The notes: generated by a model not told the origin, from the letters alone. Shown: positions 1 through 8,674, counted from the first letter of the stretch. The stretch is DNA of 64,000 nt from Streptomyces fodineus (GCF_001735805.1 NZ_CP017248.1:5952001-6016000), one strand, 5' to 3'. Program-made: numbers and translations.

Positions 1-1354
1 CCATGCGCTTGAGCGGGGTGCCGTGGTGGGTCTGGACATGGATCGCGTCGGGGCGCTTGACCACCGCGTTGGGGAAGTTGACGTTGTTCGTCAGGTACTT
101 GGCGGTGGCCAGCGTCTCCCAGTAGCGGCGGGTGCCGGGGACGACGTGGTCCGTGCCGGGCGGCAGCAGGGCCACGTTCTCCTTCGACACCGTCCACACC
201 TGGTGGATGTGCGGGGCGAGTTCGGCGAGCTTGGCGGCGATCGCGGCCGGGTTGCAGGCCACCCCGCGGTCCCAGTAGGCGGCGAACACGGCCAGGTCGG
301 GGTCGACCGGGCGGCTCAGGGCGCGCTGGTACTGCTGGTCGCGGAGCTTGGCACCGACCTGGCGCTTACGGGTGCGTACGGCCTTCTTGGCGGCGCGGCG
401 GGTGCGGTTGACGGCCTGGAACGCGCGGTACTTGGTGTACGCGCCCTCCTCCAGCAGGGCGTGCCGTACGCCCTCCACGCCCGCCGGGCGCTCGTGGTTC
501 TCGGGGCGCCAGCGGACCGCGGCGAGGGAGGCACGGCGGAAGAACTCGCGGGCCACGGCGTCGGGCAGGTTCTCCCCGGCGAAGGTGCGCACGAGGTCGC
601 GCATCATCAGGTCGTACAGCACCACGCGGGCGGCGCGGCGGTCCTTGGTGAGCGCGAGCAGCGACTCGTAGCGCTCGATCAGCGCGAACCGGTCCTCGGG
701 GGCGAGCGGCGGCTGGCTCTCGGGGCGCAGTTCGCGGTGCTCGTACGCCACCTGGTTCAGGCAGGCGACCCGGCCGGCGTACAGCAGGGCGGCGTGGGCG
801 GTGTGCGCTTCGTCGCCGGTGGTGAGCCGCTCCTCGTGCGCCCGCCAGAACTCGGCGCGCAGGGCGCGGTTGCCGAGCAGCGGGGTGAGGCGCAGCAGGT
901 CGGCGGACTCGTCCAGGGGCAGGCTGTCACGGCCGACGGCGGCGAGCAGGCGGCCGTCGCGGGAGGGGGTGGCGGCGGTCTGCCAGGTGGTGGCGACGTG
1001 GTCGAAGAGCAGCACGTCCGCGGTCGCGTCCGTGGTGTCCAGTTCGGCGATCCGCTCGGCGATCAGCCGGGGAGCACCGGCCGGCAGGCTGTCCTTGGCC
1101 TGGACGAAGTGCAGCCAGCGGCCGGTCGCGCGGGCGGCTCCGGCGGTCCGGGCCGCCGCGTCTGCGGTGCCCTCCGGCAGCGGTACGACCACCGTCTCGG
1201 GGGTGTGGCCCTCGGCGGCCTCCTGCGCCCAGTCGCCGACCGCGGCGACGATCACCTCGGCGTCGGGGAGCGGATGGGCCGCCAGGGAGTCCAGCAACTC
1301 TGTCAGATGCCCCTGTGCGTTCGGTCCGTAGACGATGACGCTGAGTTGGGGCAT
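1..1354 (-). CDS. CDP-glycerol glycerophosphotransferase family protein with degenerate GT2-like N-terminus (3' part outside window)
   Basis: The frame is open from ATG at 1354 to the left window edge, so at least 451 residues are visible and the C-terminus is missing. AGGAG lies about 10 nt before the start. The N-terminus begins MPQLSVIVYG like a GT2 glycosyltransferase, but the usual DxD segment reads FVQAKDSLPAG, so the metal/nucleotide-sugar acidic residues are absent. The middle is the basic helical linker seen in the paralogues at 9206-15997. The part before the edge carries YWDRGVACNPAAI and HHGTPLKRMG, the family signature of CDP-glycerol:poly(glycerophosphate) glycerophosphotransferases, with the conserved His present. 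The inferred role is adding glycerol-phosphate or a related polyol-phosphate to a wall polymer at the inner membrane face. It lies 160 bp downstream of the exporter genes, same strand. Confidence 0.85.
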   Translation of the reverse strand, partial: MPQLSVIVYGPNAQGHLTELLDSLAAHPLPDAEVIVAAVGDWAQEAAEGHTPETVVVPLPEGTADAAARTAGAARATGRWLHFVQAKDSLPAGAPRLIAERIAELDTTDATADVLLFDHVATTWQTAATPSRDGRLLAAVGRDSLPLDESADLLRLTPLLGNRALRAEFWRAHEERLTTGDEAHTAHAALLYAGRVACLNQVAYEHRELRPESQPPLAPEDRFALIERYESLLALTKDRRAARVVLYDLMMRDLVRTFAGENLPDAVAREFFRRASLAAVRWRPENHERPAGVEGVRHALLEEGAYTKYRAFQAVNRTRRAAKKAVRTRKRQVGAKLRDQQYQRALSRPVDPDLAVFAAYWDRGVACNPAAIAAKLAELAPHIHQVWTVSKENVALLPPGTDHVVPGTRRYWETLATAKYLTNNVNFPNAVVKRPDAIHVQTHHGTPLKRM

Positions 1355-1514
1355 CGCAGGGGACTCCTTCTGGTCGTCGGCTTGGCCACTCTTCATAACA
1401 TACTGTCACTAAGCGGATGAATGGGATAATCGCACTAGGGGTAAGAGGGGGGCCGGAGAGGGCCCAAGGAGGAAGATGAAGTTCCGCCGTCTGCGGTTTC
1501 CCTTCCGGTAATTT

Positions 1515-2372
1515 TTAAGCCACCTTCTTACCAGCGGTCTTCTTGTCGCTCTTGTCGCCGCTGAAGGCCTCGTACTCCTTCATGACGTCTTCCGTCGGCC
1601 CGTCCATGCGCAGCTCGCCGCGCTCCAGCCACAGGGTCCGCTCGCAGGTGTCGCGGATCGACTTGTTGTTGTGGCTGACCAGGAAGACCGTACCCGCCTT
1701 CTCGCGCAGCTCGCGGATCCGGTCCTCCGAGCGCATCTGGAATCGGCGGTCGCCGGTGGCCAGGGCCTCGTCGATCAGCAGGACGTCGTGGTCCTTGGCG
1801 GCGGCGATGGAGAAGCGCAGCCGGGCGGCCATACCGGAGGAGTACGTGCGCATCGGCAGGGTGATGAAGTCGCCCTTCTCGTTGATCCCGGAGAAGTCGA
1901 CGATGTCCTCGTAGCGCTCCCTGACCTGCTCTCGCGTCATGCCCATCGCGAGGCCGCCGAGGTAGACGTTGCGTTCACCCGTCAGGTCGTTCATGAGTGC
2001 CGCATTGACGCCGAGCAGGGAGGGCTGGCCGTTGGTGTAGATGTGGCCGTTCTCCACGGGGAGCAGCCCGGCCACGGCCTTCAGCAGCGTCGACTTGCCG
2101 GAACCATTGGTGCCGATCAGGCCGATCGCCTCACCCTTGTAGGCGACGAACGACACGTTCTTCACCGCGTGCACCCGGCGCACGCCCGCCGCCTGCTCGG
2201 CCTGCTTGCGGCGCAGGATGCGGTTGAGGGCGGCGGTGGCGGAGCCGCGGCCGGAGCCGGTGCCGTTGACGCGGTAGACGATGTCGACGCCGTCGCAGAC
2301 GACGGTCGGGATCTTGTCGGTGGCGATCTCGGTGGCGGTCTTGGGGGTCTCGGTGGGGGTCTGCTCAGCCAC
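1515..2372 (-). CDS. ABC transporter ATP-binding protein, teichoic-acid/polysaccharide export type (TagH/Wzt-like)
   Basis: This 285-residue ATPase has Walker A GTNGSGKST at about residues 87-95, an unusual signature-loop region (TYSSGMAARLRFSIA) typical of the polysaccharide-export subfamily, and Walker B VLLIDEALATGD followed by the H-loop FLVSHN. It starts at GTG 2372, overlapping the stop of the upstream permease by 8 bp, so the two are translationally coupled. It lacks the long C-terminal carbohydrate-binding domain of some Wzt proteins and ends in a short Lys-rich tail. With the permease it should export a lipid-linked or wall-bound glycopolymer. The neighbouring glycerophosphotransferases point to a teichoic-acid-like substrate, though the exact polymer cannot be read from sequence. 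Confidence 0.93.
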   Translation of the reverse strand: MAEQTPTETPKTATEIATDKIPTVVCDGVDIVYRVNGTGSGRGSATAALNRILRRKQAEQAAGVRRVHAVKNVSFVAYKGEAIGLIGTNGSGKSTLLKAVAGLLPVENGHIYTNGQPSLLGVNAALMNDLTGERNVYLGGLAMGMTREQVRERYEDIVDFSGINEKGDFITLPMRTYSSGMAARLRFSIAAAKDHDVLLIDEALATGDRRFQMRSEDRIRELREKAGTVFLVSHNNKSIRDTCERTLWLERGELRMDGPTEDVMKEYEAFSGDKSDKKTAGKKVA

Positions 2373-3279
2373 GGCCGTACTTCTCCTCAGCCTTCCAGAA
2401 GTAGATGAATCCGCCGACGCCGGCGATCAGGGCCCAGCCGGTGGCCGTCGCCCACACGTGCGGGGGCAGCTGCTTGGCGTGGAAGCTCTTGATCAGCGCG
2501 TAGCGCATGAGGTCGATGTAGACCGCGGCCGGGTTGTTCTCCAGCAGGAGAGTGACGATGTGCGGCAGGTGGTCCTTCTTGGTGAGCTTGCTGATGCTCC
2601 ACATCACGCCGGACACGTACATCCAGGTGCGCAGCACGAACGGCATCAGCTGGGCGATGTCCGGGGTCTTGGCGCCCATCCGCGCCATGATCATCGCCAT
2701 GCCCGCGTTGAACAGGAACTGGAGGATCAGGACGGGGATCACCAGGAGCCAGCCGGGGGTGATCGGCAGGCCGAAGCCGAGCAGGATGACGACCAGCGCG
2801 GCCATCGAGAACAGCAGCTGCTGGAGCTGCTGGATGCAGAAGGAGATCGGCAGGGCGGCGCGCGGGAAGTGCAGGGCGCGCACCAGGCCGAGGTTGCCGG
2901 AGATCGCGCGGGTGCCGACCTGGATCGAGCTCTGGGTGAACGTCCACACGAACACGCCGGTGACCAGGAACGGGACGTAGTCCGGGACGCCCTTCTTGGT
3001 GCCGAGCAGCACGCCGAAGATGAAGTAGTAGACCGCCGCGTTCAGCAGCGGGGTCATGACCTGCCAGACCTGGCCGAGTTTGGCCTCGCTGTACTGGGCG
3101 GTGAGCTTGGCGGTGGCGAAGGCGGTGATGAAGTGGCGCCGGGCCCACAGCTGACGGACGTAGTCGGGCAGGGTGGGTCGTGCGCCGCTGACCGACAGGC
3201 CGTGCCGGGCCGCCAGTGCCGCGAGGTCGTCGTCGGCCGAGGTCTGGGTGGGGGGCGGTGTGTCGATGACCTGACTCAC
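2365..3279 (-). CDS. ABC transporter permease, teichoic-acid/polysaccharide export type (TagG/Wzm-like)
   Basis: This 304-residue integral membrane protein has about six transmembrane segments and an N-terminal cytoplasmic stretch. The ABC-2 export core starts near YVRQLWARRHFITAFATAKL and continues through GQVWQVMTPLLNAAVYYFIF, typical of TagG/RfbA-type permeases. I chose GTG at 3279 (VSQVIDTPP); an in-frame ATG at 3471 would add 64 polar, poorly conserved residues overlapping the regulatory repeats upstream. It partners the ATPase at 1515-2372, whose start overlaps its stop. The divergent TetR gene at 3489 shares its upstream region, so that regulator may control the exporter. Confidence 0.9.
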   Translation of the reverse strand: MSQVIDTPPPTQTSADDDLAALAARHGLSVSGARPTLPDYVRQLWARRHFITAFATAKLTAQYSEAKLGQVWQVMTPLLNAAVYYFIFGVLLGTKKGVPDYVPFLVTGVFVWTFTQSSIQVGTRAISGNLGLVRALHFPRAALPISFCIQQLQQLLFSMAALVVILLGFGLPITPGWLLVIPVLILQFLFNAGMAMIMARMGAKTPDIAQLMPFVLRTWMYVSGVMWSISKLTKKDHLPHIVTLLLENNPAAVYIDLMRYALIKSFHAKQLPPHVWATATGWALIAGVGGFIYFWKAEEKYGRG

Positions 3280-3394
3280 ATCCGCTGCTTTCGCTCGGGG
3301 GAGGGGGTGCCGCGCCCGGCTGTCGCCGGGGCGAGTCGATGGTCCGTCGTCCGACACCGCGTTCGTTTCCTTACGCTTCTCTTCATGTTCTCTT

Positions 3395-3467
3395 ACGTCG
3401 GAACGGGACCGTATCGTCGCAACGCGAGCGTAGAACCAATCGACGTCGGAACGCAACCGTTTCGTCG
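3395..3467. promoter_or_regulatory. Pair of 25-bp direct repeats, candidate TetR operators
   Basis: Two 25-bp copies at 3395-3419 and 3443-3467 match at 22 positions and are offset by exactly 48 bp. Each holds the core GGAACG-NN-ACCGT-N-TCG. The second copy contains the perfect inverted repeat AACG-N4-CGTT and the first a one-mismatch version. They sit between the divergent permease (start 3279) and the TetR gene (start 3489). The second copy ends just before the TATGCT hexamer preceding the TetR start. A tandem palindromic pair in a divergent promoter is what a TetR dimer-of-dimers operator looks like; binding itself is inferred. Confidence 0.6.
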
Positions 3468-3488
3468 TCACGGCCTATGCTGTGGGTC

Positions 3489-4112
3489 ATGACCACGAAC
3501 GCCGACGATGCGCCGACACGTCCGCGCCGGACCCCTGCCGGGGCCGCCGTACTCCGGGAGGATGTGACCGAGGCCATCCGGGCGGCGGTCTTCGAGGAAC
3601 TCGCGGCCGCCGGATACGCACGCATGTCCATAGAGGGCATCGCGCGGCGCGCGGGCGTCGGCAAGACGGCGGTGTACCGGCGGTGGCGTTCGAAGCTGCA
3701 CCTGGTCCTGGACGTGGTGTCGGCGATGGCCGTGCTGGGCCTGCCGGTCCCGGAGACGGGCTCTTTGGAGGGCGACCTGCGCCTCCTGTACGAGGTCACC
3801 TCCCGCGCCCTGCGCCACCCGGTCGCCTCGCAGATCATCCCCGACCTCCAGGCCGAGGCGGCCCGCAATCCCGACATCGCCGACGCCTTCCAGAAGGCCC
3901 TGCGGGACGGGCAGGAGGGCGTGGCCAGCAAGATCGTCGCGGCGGCGGAGGCGCGGGGCGAGGTGCGGGCGGGCCTGGATCCCGACCTCGCACTCGACCT
4001 GATCTCCGGCCCGCTGTACTGGCGCGCGGTGGTCATCCGCTCCCCCAACCTGCCCAAGGGCTACCTGGAAAAACTGGCCCGGGCCACGGCGGGGGCGCTC
4101 AAGGCGTTGTGA
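3489..4112 (+). CDS. TetR family transcriptional regulator
   Basis: This 207-residue protein has an N-terminal TetR helix-turn-helix: MSIEGIARRAGVGKTAVYRRW at about residues 44-64 is the canonical fold, followed by SKLHLVLDVV. The C-terminal ligand/dimer domain is of the TetR_C_11 (AcrR-like) type with RNPDIADAFQ and YLEKLARATAGALKAL near the end. ATG 3489 is chosen because the HTH spacing is standard and because TATGCT at 3476-3481 lies 7 nt upstream, consistent with a leaderless transcript; no Shine-Dalgarno is visible. An upstream in-frame GTG would place the protein across the operator repeats. It probably represses itself and possibly the divergent exporter. The ligand is unknown. Confidence 0.93.
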   Translation: MTTNADDAPTRPRRTPAGAAVLREDVTEAIRAAVFEELAAAGYARMSIEGIARRAGVGKTAVYRRWRSKLHLVLDVVSAMAVLGLPVPETGSLEGDLRLLYEVTSRALRHPVASQIIPDLQAEAARNPDIADAFQKALRDGQEGVASKIVAAAEARGEVRAGLDPDLALDLISGPLYWRAVVIRSPNLPKGYLEKLARATAGALKAL

Positions 4113-4665
4113 GGGGCCACTTGCGCCGGCCGGGGCGGGCTTCACCTGCCGGTGCCGGCGGGGTGCTGCCGTCGGCCGACGGGGTGTTTCGCTTGCCCGC
4201 GCTGGTGGGGTGCGGGGTCCTGCCGCCGAGCGAGGGGCATTCCGCTCGCCCACGCCGGCGGGGTGCCGCTACGCCCACCCGTGCCGCCCCAGCGGCACGA
4301 CTGCCTGTAGCTGTGCGGGCGCGACCGTCGCTGCCGGGGTGGGTTGTGCCTCGGCGTGGTGGCTGCCTGTAGCTGGGCGGGTGCGACGGCCGTTGTCGGG
4401 GTGGGCACCCTCTTCGGCACGACTGCCCGCACCCACGGGGTACGAAGGCCGTCGCTGGGCGGGTGTCGGCTCGGTGGCATGGCTGCCCGCGGCACACCGG
4501 CCGTTGCCGAGTGGGTGCCGCCGATGGAACCGCAGCTCCCTGAGGGGCGCGGGGCGCTGTCCGACCGGCTACGGACTACTCGCAGAACGGTCTCTTGAGG
4601 GGTGCCACGGTGAGTTCGGCCAGGTCCTGCGTGGGCAGTACCCGGCCGTCGTTCACCGCCACGGC
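4113..4665. other. 553-bp intergenic region without a convincing gene
   Basis: Between the TetR gene and galE no frame shows homology or convincing codon structure. The short frames here are G/C-rich readthroughs of repeated sequence. The right-hand part (about 4293-4520) is a degenerate tandem array described separately. Both flanking genes converge here (TetR rightward, galE leftward), so no promoter is needed. I see no clean U-tailed hairpin. Confidence 0.6.
4293..4520. repeat. Degenerate ~60-62 bp tandem repeat array (about four units)
   Basis: The cue CTGCCTGTAGCTG appears at 4301-4313 and 4363-4375 (62 bp apart). Weaker copies beginning CTGCCCGC lie at 4423 and 4483, each 60 bp on. Each unit continues with a CGGGYGCGACNGYCG-like stretch and then a GGGTGGG run. 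Units diverge progressively left to right. The array does not encode a consistent peptide repeat. Similar degenerate arrays occur between convergent Streptomyces genes in my experience, but I cannot name a family. Confidence 0.5.
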
Positions 4666-5646
4666 CTACGACCGCGCTGCCTCCGGGTGGTGGTGTACCC
4701 AGCCCTCCCAGGCTGAGGTGATCATGTCCTGGACGTCGTACTTGGCCTGCCAGCCCAGTTCCGTGGCGATGCGGGTGGCCGCGGCGACGACGCGGGCGGG
4801 GTCGCCGGGGCGGCGCGGGGTGACGGTCGGCGGGCGGTCGTAGCCGGTGACCGCGTTGATGCGGTCGATCATCTCGCGGACGGAGACGCCCTCGCCGCGC
4901 CCGATGTTGAGGGTCAGGTCGGTGCCGGGGGAGGACGCCAGGGCGCGGGCGACCGTGACGTGGGCCTCGGCCAGGTCGACCACGTGGATGTAGTCGCGGA
5001 CACAGGTGCCGTCCGGCGTCGGGTAGTCGTCGCCGAAGATGCGCGGCGGCGCGCCCTCGGTGAGCTTCTCGAAGACCATGGGGATCAGGTTGAACACGCC
5101 GGTGTCGGCGAGTTCGGGGCCGGCCGCGCCCGCCACGTTGAAGTAGCGCAGGGACGCCGTGGACATGCCGGTCGCCTTGCCCGTCGCGCGGACCAGCCAC
5201 TCGCCGGCCAGCTTCGTCTCGCCGTAGGGGGACATCGGCAGGCAGGGGGTCTCCTCCGTGACCAGGTCGACGTCCGGCATGCCGTAGACCGCCGCCGAGG
5301 AGGAGAAGACGAAGGACGGGACACCCGCTGCCGTGACCGCCTCCAGGAGGGTGCGCAGGCCCTCCACGTTCTCCCGGTAGTAGTGCAGCGGGAGCTCCAC
5401 CGACTCGCCCACCTGCTTCTTCGCCGCCAGATGCACGACGCCACTGATCTCGTGCTCGGCGAGCGTGCGGGCTACGAGCTCCGCGTCCAGGACGGAGCCC
5501 TGCACGAGGGGAACCTCCGCCGGGACGCGCTCGGCGACGCCCGTGGACAGGTCGTCGTAGACGACCGTGCGCTCGCCCGCCTCGGTCATCGCCCGTACGA
5601 CGTGTGCCCCGATGTATCCGGCACCGCCGGTGATCAGCCAGGTCAT
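4666..5646 (-). CDS. galE: UDP-glucose 4-epimerase
   Basis: This 326-residue extended SDR protein interconverts UDP-glucose and UDP-galactose (or the GlcNAc forms). The N-terminal NAD-binding glycine motif is TGGAGYIGAHVV (residues about 6-17). The SSSAAVYG segment supplies the catalytic Ser/Thr and the YGETK motif the Tyr-x-x-x-Lys pair. The C-terminal part carries GRGEGVSVREMI and RPGDPARVVA, both typical of GalE. ATG 5646 is preceded by GGAGACGG at good spacing; an ATG 21 nt earlier gives a heptapeptide extension with no better ribosome site. Beside glycosyltransferase genes it would supply galactosyl donors for wall polymers. Confidence 0.96.
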   Translation of the reverse strand: MTWLITGGAGYIGAHVVRAMTEAGERTVVYDDLSTGVAERVPAEVPLVQGSVLDAELVARTLAEHEISGVVHLAAKKQVGESVELPLHYYRENVEGLRTLLEAVTAAGVPSFVFSSSAAVYGMPDVDLVTEETPCLPMSPYGETKLAGEWLVRATGKATGMSTASLRYFNVAGAAGPELADTGVFNLIPMVFEKLTEGAPPRIFGDDYPTPDGTCVRDYIHVVDLAEAHVTVARALASSPGTDLTLNIGRGEGVSVREMIDRINAVTGYDRPPTVTPRRPGDPARVVAAATRIATELGWQAKYDVQDMITSAWEGWVHHHPEAARS

Positions 5647-5744
5647 TGCGGCCGTCTCCTCGTTCATCTGGCCCGTTCAGCCGCTCGGTGCGGCAGCGGG
5701 CGTCTTTCAGTGAAGCAGTGGGGTCCGGTGACCCCGCGGGCGGC

Positions 5745-6545
5745 TCAGTGAAGCAGGCGGCGCAGGCGGCCGGCCGCCACCCGTGCCACTCCGCCCCCGC
5801 CGGTCGCCATGCGCACGGCCAGTGCGCCGGAGTGCGTGGCGTACGGCTGCACCAGCAGCACGCCGTGCCGGACGCTCGGGACGGCGCGTCGGCGCAGTCG
5901 GCCGGCGCCCGTGAGGGCGTGCGCCGTGACCTCCCGCTGGGCGCCGTCCGCGAAGCGCACGGTCAGCCGCAGGTCCCAGGTACCCGCCCCGAGCGCGGCC
6001 AAGTGGACGGCCAGCTCGGCCGACCAGCTGTCCGCGCCGGAGGGCGTGAGCGGAACCGTCGTGCGCCCTCGCGTCCGGTCGTCGTCCCGGGACTGCCGGC
6101 GCGGGTGCTGGGAGGGGCGCGCGAGGACGGTGTGCGTCGTGTACAGGGGCTCCTGCCAGGGCTGCTCGCGCCCCGAGGGCAGCTCCCGGCGCACGCACAG
6201 CCCGCTCGCGACCTCGGCGTTCGCCTCGGTGGAGGCCGCCAGCACCGCGTCGAACCCGGCGTTGCGCGGGCTGCCGCAGCCGCCGCTGTTCACGCTCCGG
6301 CGCACCACCCGCAGCCGGGGCTCGTCGGCGGCCAGCCGGTCGAGCAGGTCGGCGCTGCCGTCCGTGGAACAGTCGTCCACGGCGATGACCTCGGCGACCG
6401 CCGGCCCCTGGGCGAGCGCCGAACGCACGGCGTCACCCACATGGGTATGGTCGTTGTAGCCGATGACGACGACACCGACCCGCGCCGTGTGCGGCGGCAC
6501 GGCAGCGGCAGCTGCGTCGGATGTGCCTGGCGGGTCTGATCGCAT
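5745..6545 (-). CDS. GT2 glycosyltransferase with internal in-frame deletions, probably inactive
   Basis: This 266-residue frame starts with a normal GT-A beginning (VGVVVIGYNDHTHVGDAVRS, then IAVDDCSTDGSADLLDRL and NSGGCGSPRNAG). Immediately after NAGFDA it jumps to VLAASTEANAEVASGLC, so the strand that normally carries the DxD metal motif (as in YVMFLDSDD) is missing. After about 50 more residues it jumps again to a C-terminal beta-rich domain (SAELAVHLAALGAGTWDLRL). Full-length relatives are around 600 residues. The frame stays open throughout. It follows the GT87 gene by 45 bp on the same strand. I read it as a decayed or condensed glycosyltransferase; a mis-assembly is the alternative. 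Confidence 0.7.
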   Translation of the reverse strand: MRSDPPGTSDAAAAAVPPHTARVGVVVIGYNDHTHVGDAVRSALAQGPAVAEVIAVDDCSTDGSADLLDRLAADEPRLRVVRRSVNSGGCGSPRNAGFDAVLAASTEANAEVASGLCVRRELPSGREQPWQEPLYTTHTVLARPSQHPRRQSRDDDRTRGRTTVPLTPSGADSWSAELAVHLAALGAGTWDLRLTVRFADGAQREVTAHALTGAGRLRRRAVPSVRHGVLLVQPYATHSGALAVRMATGGGGVARVAAGRLRRLLH

Positions 6546-6589
6546 CGGGTCCACGGGCCGGGAGCGTAGAAATGTTCGGTAATAGGCCG

Positions 6590-7858
6590 TTAAGAGAGGC
6601 TTAGGGCCCGGTCCCGAAGACGTTCGGAATCGGAGTGGGGTTCCGTGGTCCGCACGCTCTTTCCTTCCGGTCGCGCCGATCGCCACAGCCGGACGAACGA
6701 CAGTACCGCCGCGGACGCCAGGATCCCGTTGCGCACCAGCATCAGCAGACAGCCGGTCCAGGTGCCGTCGACCACCTCCTGGTAGTACATCGGGAACACC
6801 ACGGTGCTCACCGCGGTCGCCGCGAGGACCAGCGCCGCGACCGGCCGCTGGCCGGTGTGCCGGGAGGTCAGGCACACGGCGGCGAGTCCGACCAGCCAGA
6901 TCATGTACTGCGGGCTGATCACCCGGCTGGTGACCGTGAACAGCAGCACCGCGCACAGCGCCGCGTCGAACGGCGTGGCCTCGCTCCAGCGCCGCGCCCG
7001 CATCCGCCACAGCACGAGCAGCGCGAACGCCAGTGCCGTCAGGCACAGCGAGGTGGTGGCGACCGCGTGCACATGGGGTCCGGCCAGCTCGGCGGCGCCG
7101 TACTGGTACTGCGCCCGGCCCGGCCAGCCGGCCTTGCGCGCCAGGTTCAGGGCCGTACCGCCGAGCGACTCGATCTGCACGCCCCGCCCGCCCTGCTCCC
7201 GCACGAAGGACAGCGGATGCGCGAACAACACGGCGAACGCGGCGAGCGAGGCGGCCCCGGTGGCCGCCGCCCACCCCCAGGCCTCGCGCGTCGGCCGCCC
7301 CCGGGGCGTGCCCAGCAGCACCAGCGCCGGCCACACCTTCACCAGCGCGCCCAGCGCCCCGAACACACCGCCGGCGCGCGGGGAGCGGCCCAGCGCCAGC
7401 AGGGAGAGCACGGCCAGCGCGGTGACCTGGACGTCGTACCGGGCGAGCGGGAGGTGCAGCAGCAGCGGCAGGCCGCCCGTCCACAGGGCCGCGCCGAGCA
7501 GGCTGCGCCCCGCCGGCCTGCCCGCGCGGGCCAGCACCGCGGTGACCAGCGCGTCCGCGGCGAGCGTGAGCACCACGAACGCCTGAAAGTACGACAGCCA
7601 CGGCAGCAGAGCCGGCGCCAGCAGCACCGCGCCCGCGCCCGGCGGGTACTGCCACGTGGTGTCGTGCGTCGGGAAGGAGCCGTGCGCGAGGACGCCGTAC
7701 CAGTCGAAGTACAGCCGCCACACCTCACGGGCCACCGACCCGCCGCCCAGTACGGGGGCGCCCTCGTGGAGGAGCAGCCACAGCATCGTGCCGCGGGTGC
7801 CCAGCCAGAGGGCGGTGACGGCGAGGACCGGGCCGGAGTTGACACGGAGACGGTTCAT
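6590..7858 (-). CDS. GT87/DUF2029-type integral membrane glycosyltransferase
   Basis: This 422-residue protein has about ten hydrophobic segments. The first extracytoplasmic loop after TM1 contains YFDWYGVLAHGSFPTHDTTW, followed by QYPPGAGAVLLAPAL, the Asp/Tyr-Pro-Pro signature of polyprenyl-phosphate-mannose-dependent alpha-mannosyltransferases (GT87, DUF2029). VTSRVISPQYMIWLVGLAAV near the C-terminus is a second family hallmark. It should transfer a sugar from a polyprenyl-phosphate donor outside the membrane, but the acceptor is unknown. The gene is leftward with its start at ATG 7858. The truncated GT2 lies just downstream and may once have formed an operon with it. Confidence 0.85.
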   Translation of the reverse strand: MNRLRVNSGPVLAVTALWLGTRGTMLWLLLHEGAPVLGGGSVAREVWRLYFDWYGVLAHGSFPTHDTTWQYPPGAGAVLLAPALLPWLSYFQAFVVLTLAADALVTAVLARAGRPAGRSLLGAALWTGGLPLLLHLPLARYDVQVTALAVLSLLALGRSPRAGGVFGALGALVKVWPALVLLGTPRGRPTREAWGWAAATGAASLAAFAVLFAHPLSFVREQGGRGVQIESLGGTALNLARKAGWPGRAQYQYGAAELAGPHVHAVATTSLCLTALAFALLVLWRMRARRWSEATPFDAALCAVLLFTVTSRVISPQYMIWLVGLAAVCLTSRHTGQRPVAALVLAATAVSTVVFPMYYQEVVDGTWTGCLLMLVRNGILASAAVLSFVRLWRSARPEGKSVRTTEPHSDSERLRDRALSLS

Positions 7859-8146
7859 CGCATGGGAGCCTAAGCGGCGCGGATGCCGTATCCCTGCCGA
7901 TACGCCGTTATGACCGGAAAAAGATTGGTTAATCGCAAAAGGTCAGGCCATGCCGAAGGGCCCGGCTCGGCTGCTGGCCGCACGGGTTCGCGGTGCTGGT
8001 GGTGTGGGCCCACGCGGGGGCGCAGGCGTCGGCCCGGGCCGCAGGGAGGGTGGGGCGGGGGGGAAATCACCCTTGTGGGGGTGGCGTTGCCGTTGACGGT
8101 GCTGCCGCCCGGGGTGCGACGGTCGTACGGCTCTCCGTGCGCCGGT
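7859..8146. other. Intergenic region upstream of the GT87 gene
   Basis: This 288 bp separates the GT87 start from the stop of ohrR. The first 80 bp are relatively AT-rich (GGAAAAAGATTGGTTAATCGCAAAA region, about 7916-7941) and probably hold the leftward promoter of the GT87 gene. The remainder is G-rich, and its only longer frames read Trp/Cys/Gly-rich nonsense. I see no RNA gene. Confidence 0.5.
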
Positions 8147-8623
<477 letters not shown>

Positions 8624-8652
8624 GGCTCCAGGGTAGCTCTTGCCGGTCATTG

Positions 8653-8674
8653 AGTTGTGCACAACTTAATTGTG
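8653..8674. promoter_or_regulatory. OhrR operator in the ohrR-ohr divergent promoter
   Basis: AGTTGTGCACAACT at 8653-8666 is a perfect 14-bp palindrome. It overlaps a second imperfect one, ACAACTTAATTGTG at 8661-8674. The second resembles the AT-rich ACAAYT-AATTGT boxes known for OhrR/MarR regulators. The position 30 bp before the ohrR start and 58 bp before the ohr start suits repression of both genes. The overlap of two dyads suggests two dimers bound side by side. Confidence 0.75.

Noticed and set aside
23..1420. 465-codon frame on the plus strand at the left edge
   Set aside because: It is the antisense shadow of the glycerophosphotransferase gene: Gly/Val/Arg-rich with no domain, while the minus strand shows clear family motifs.
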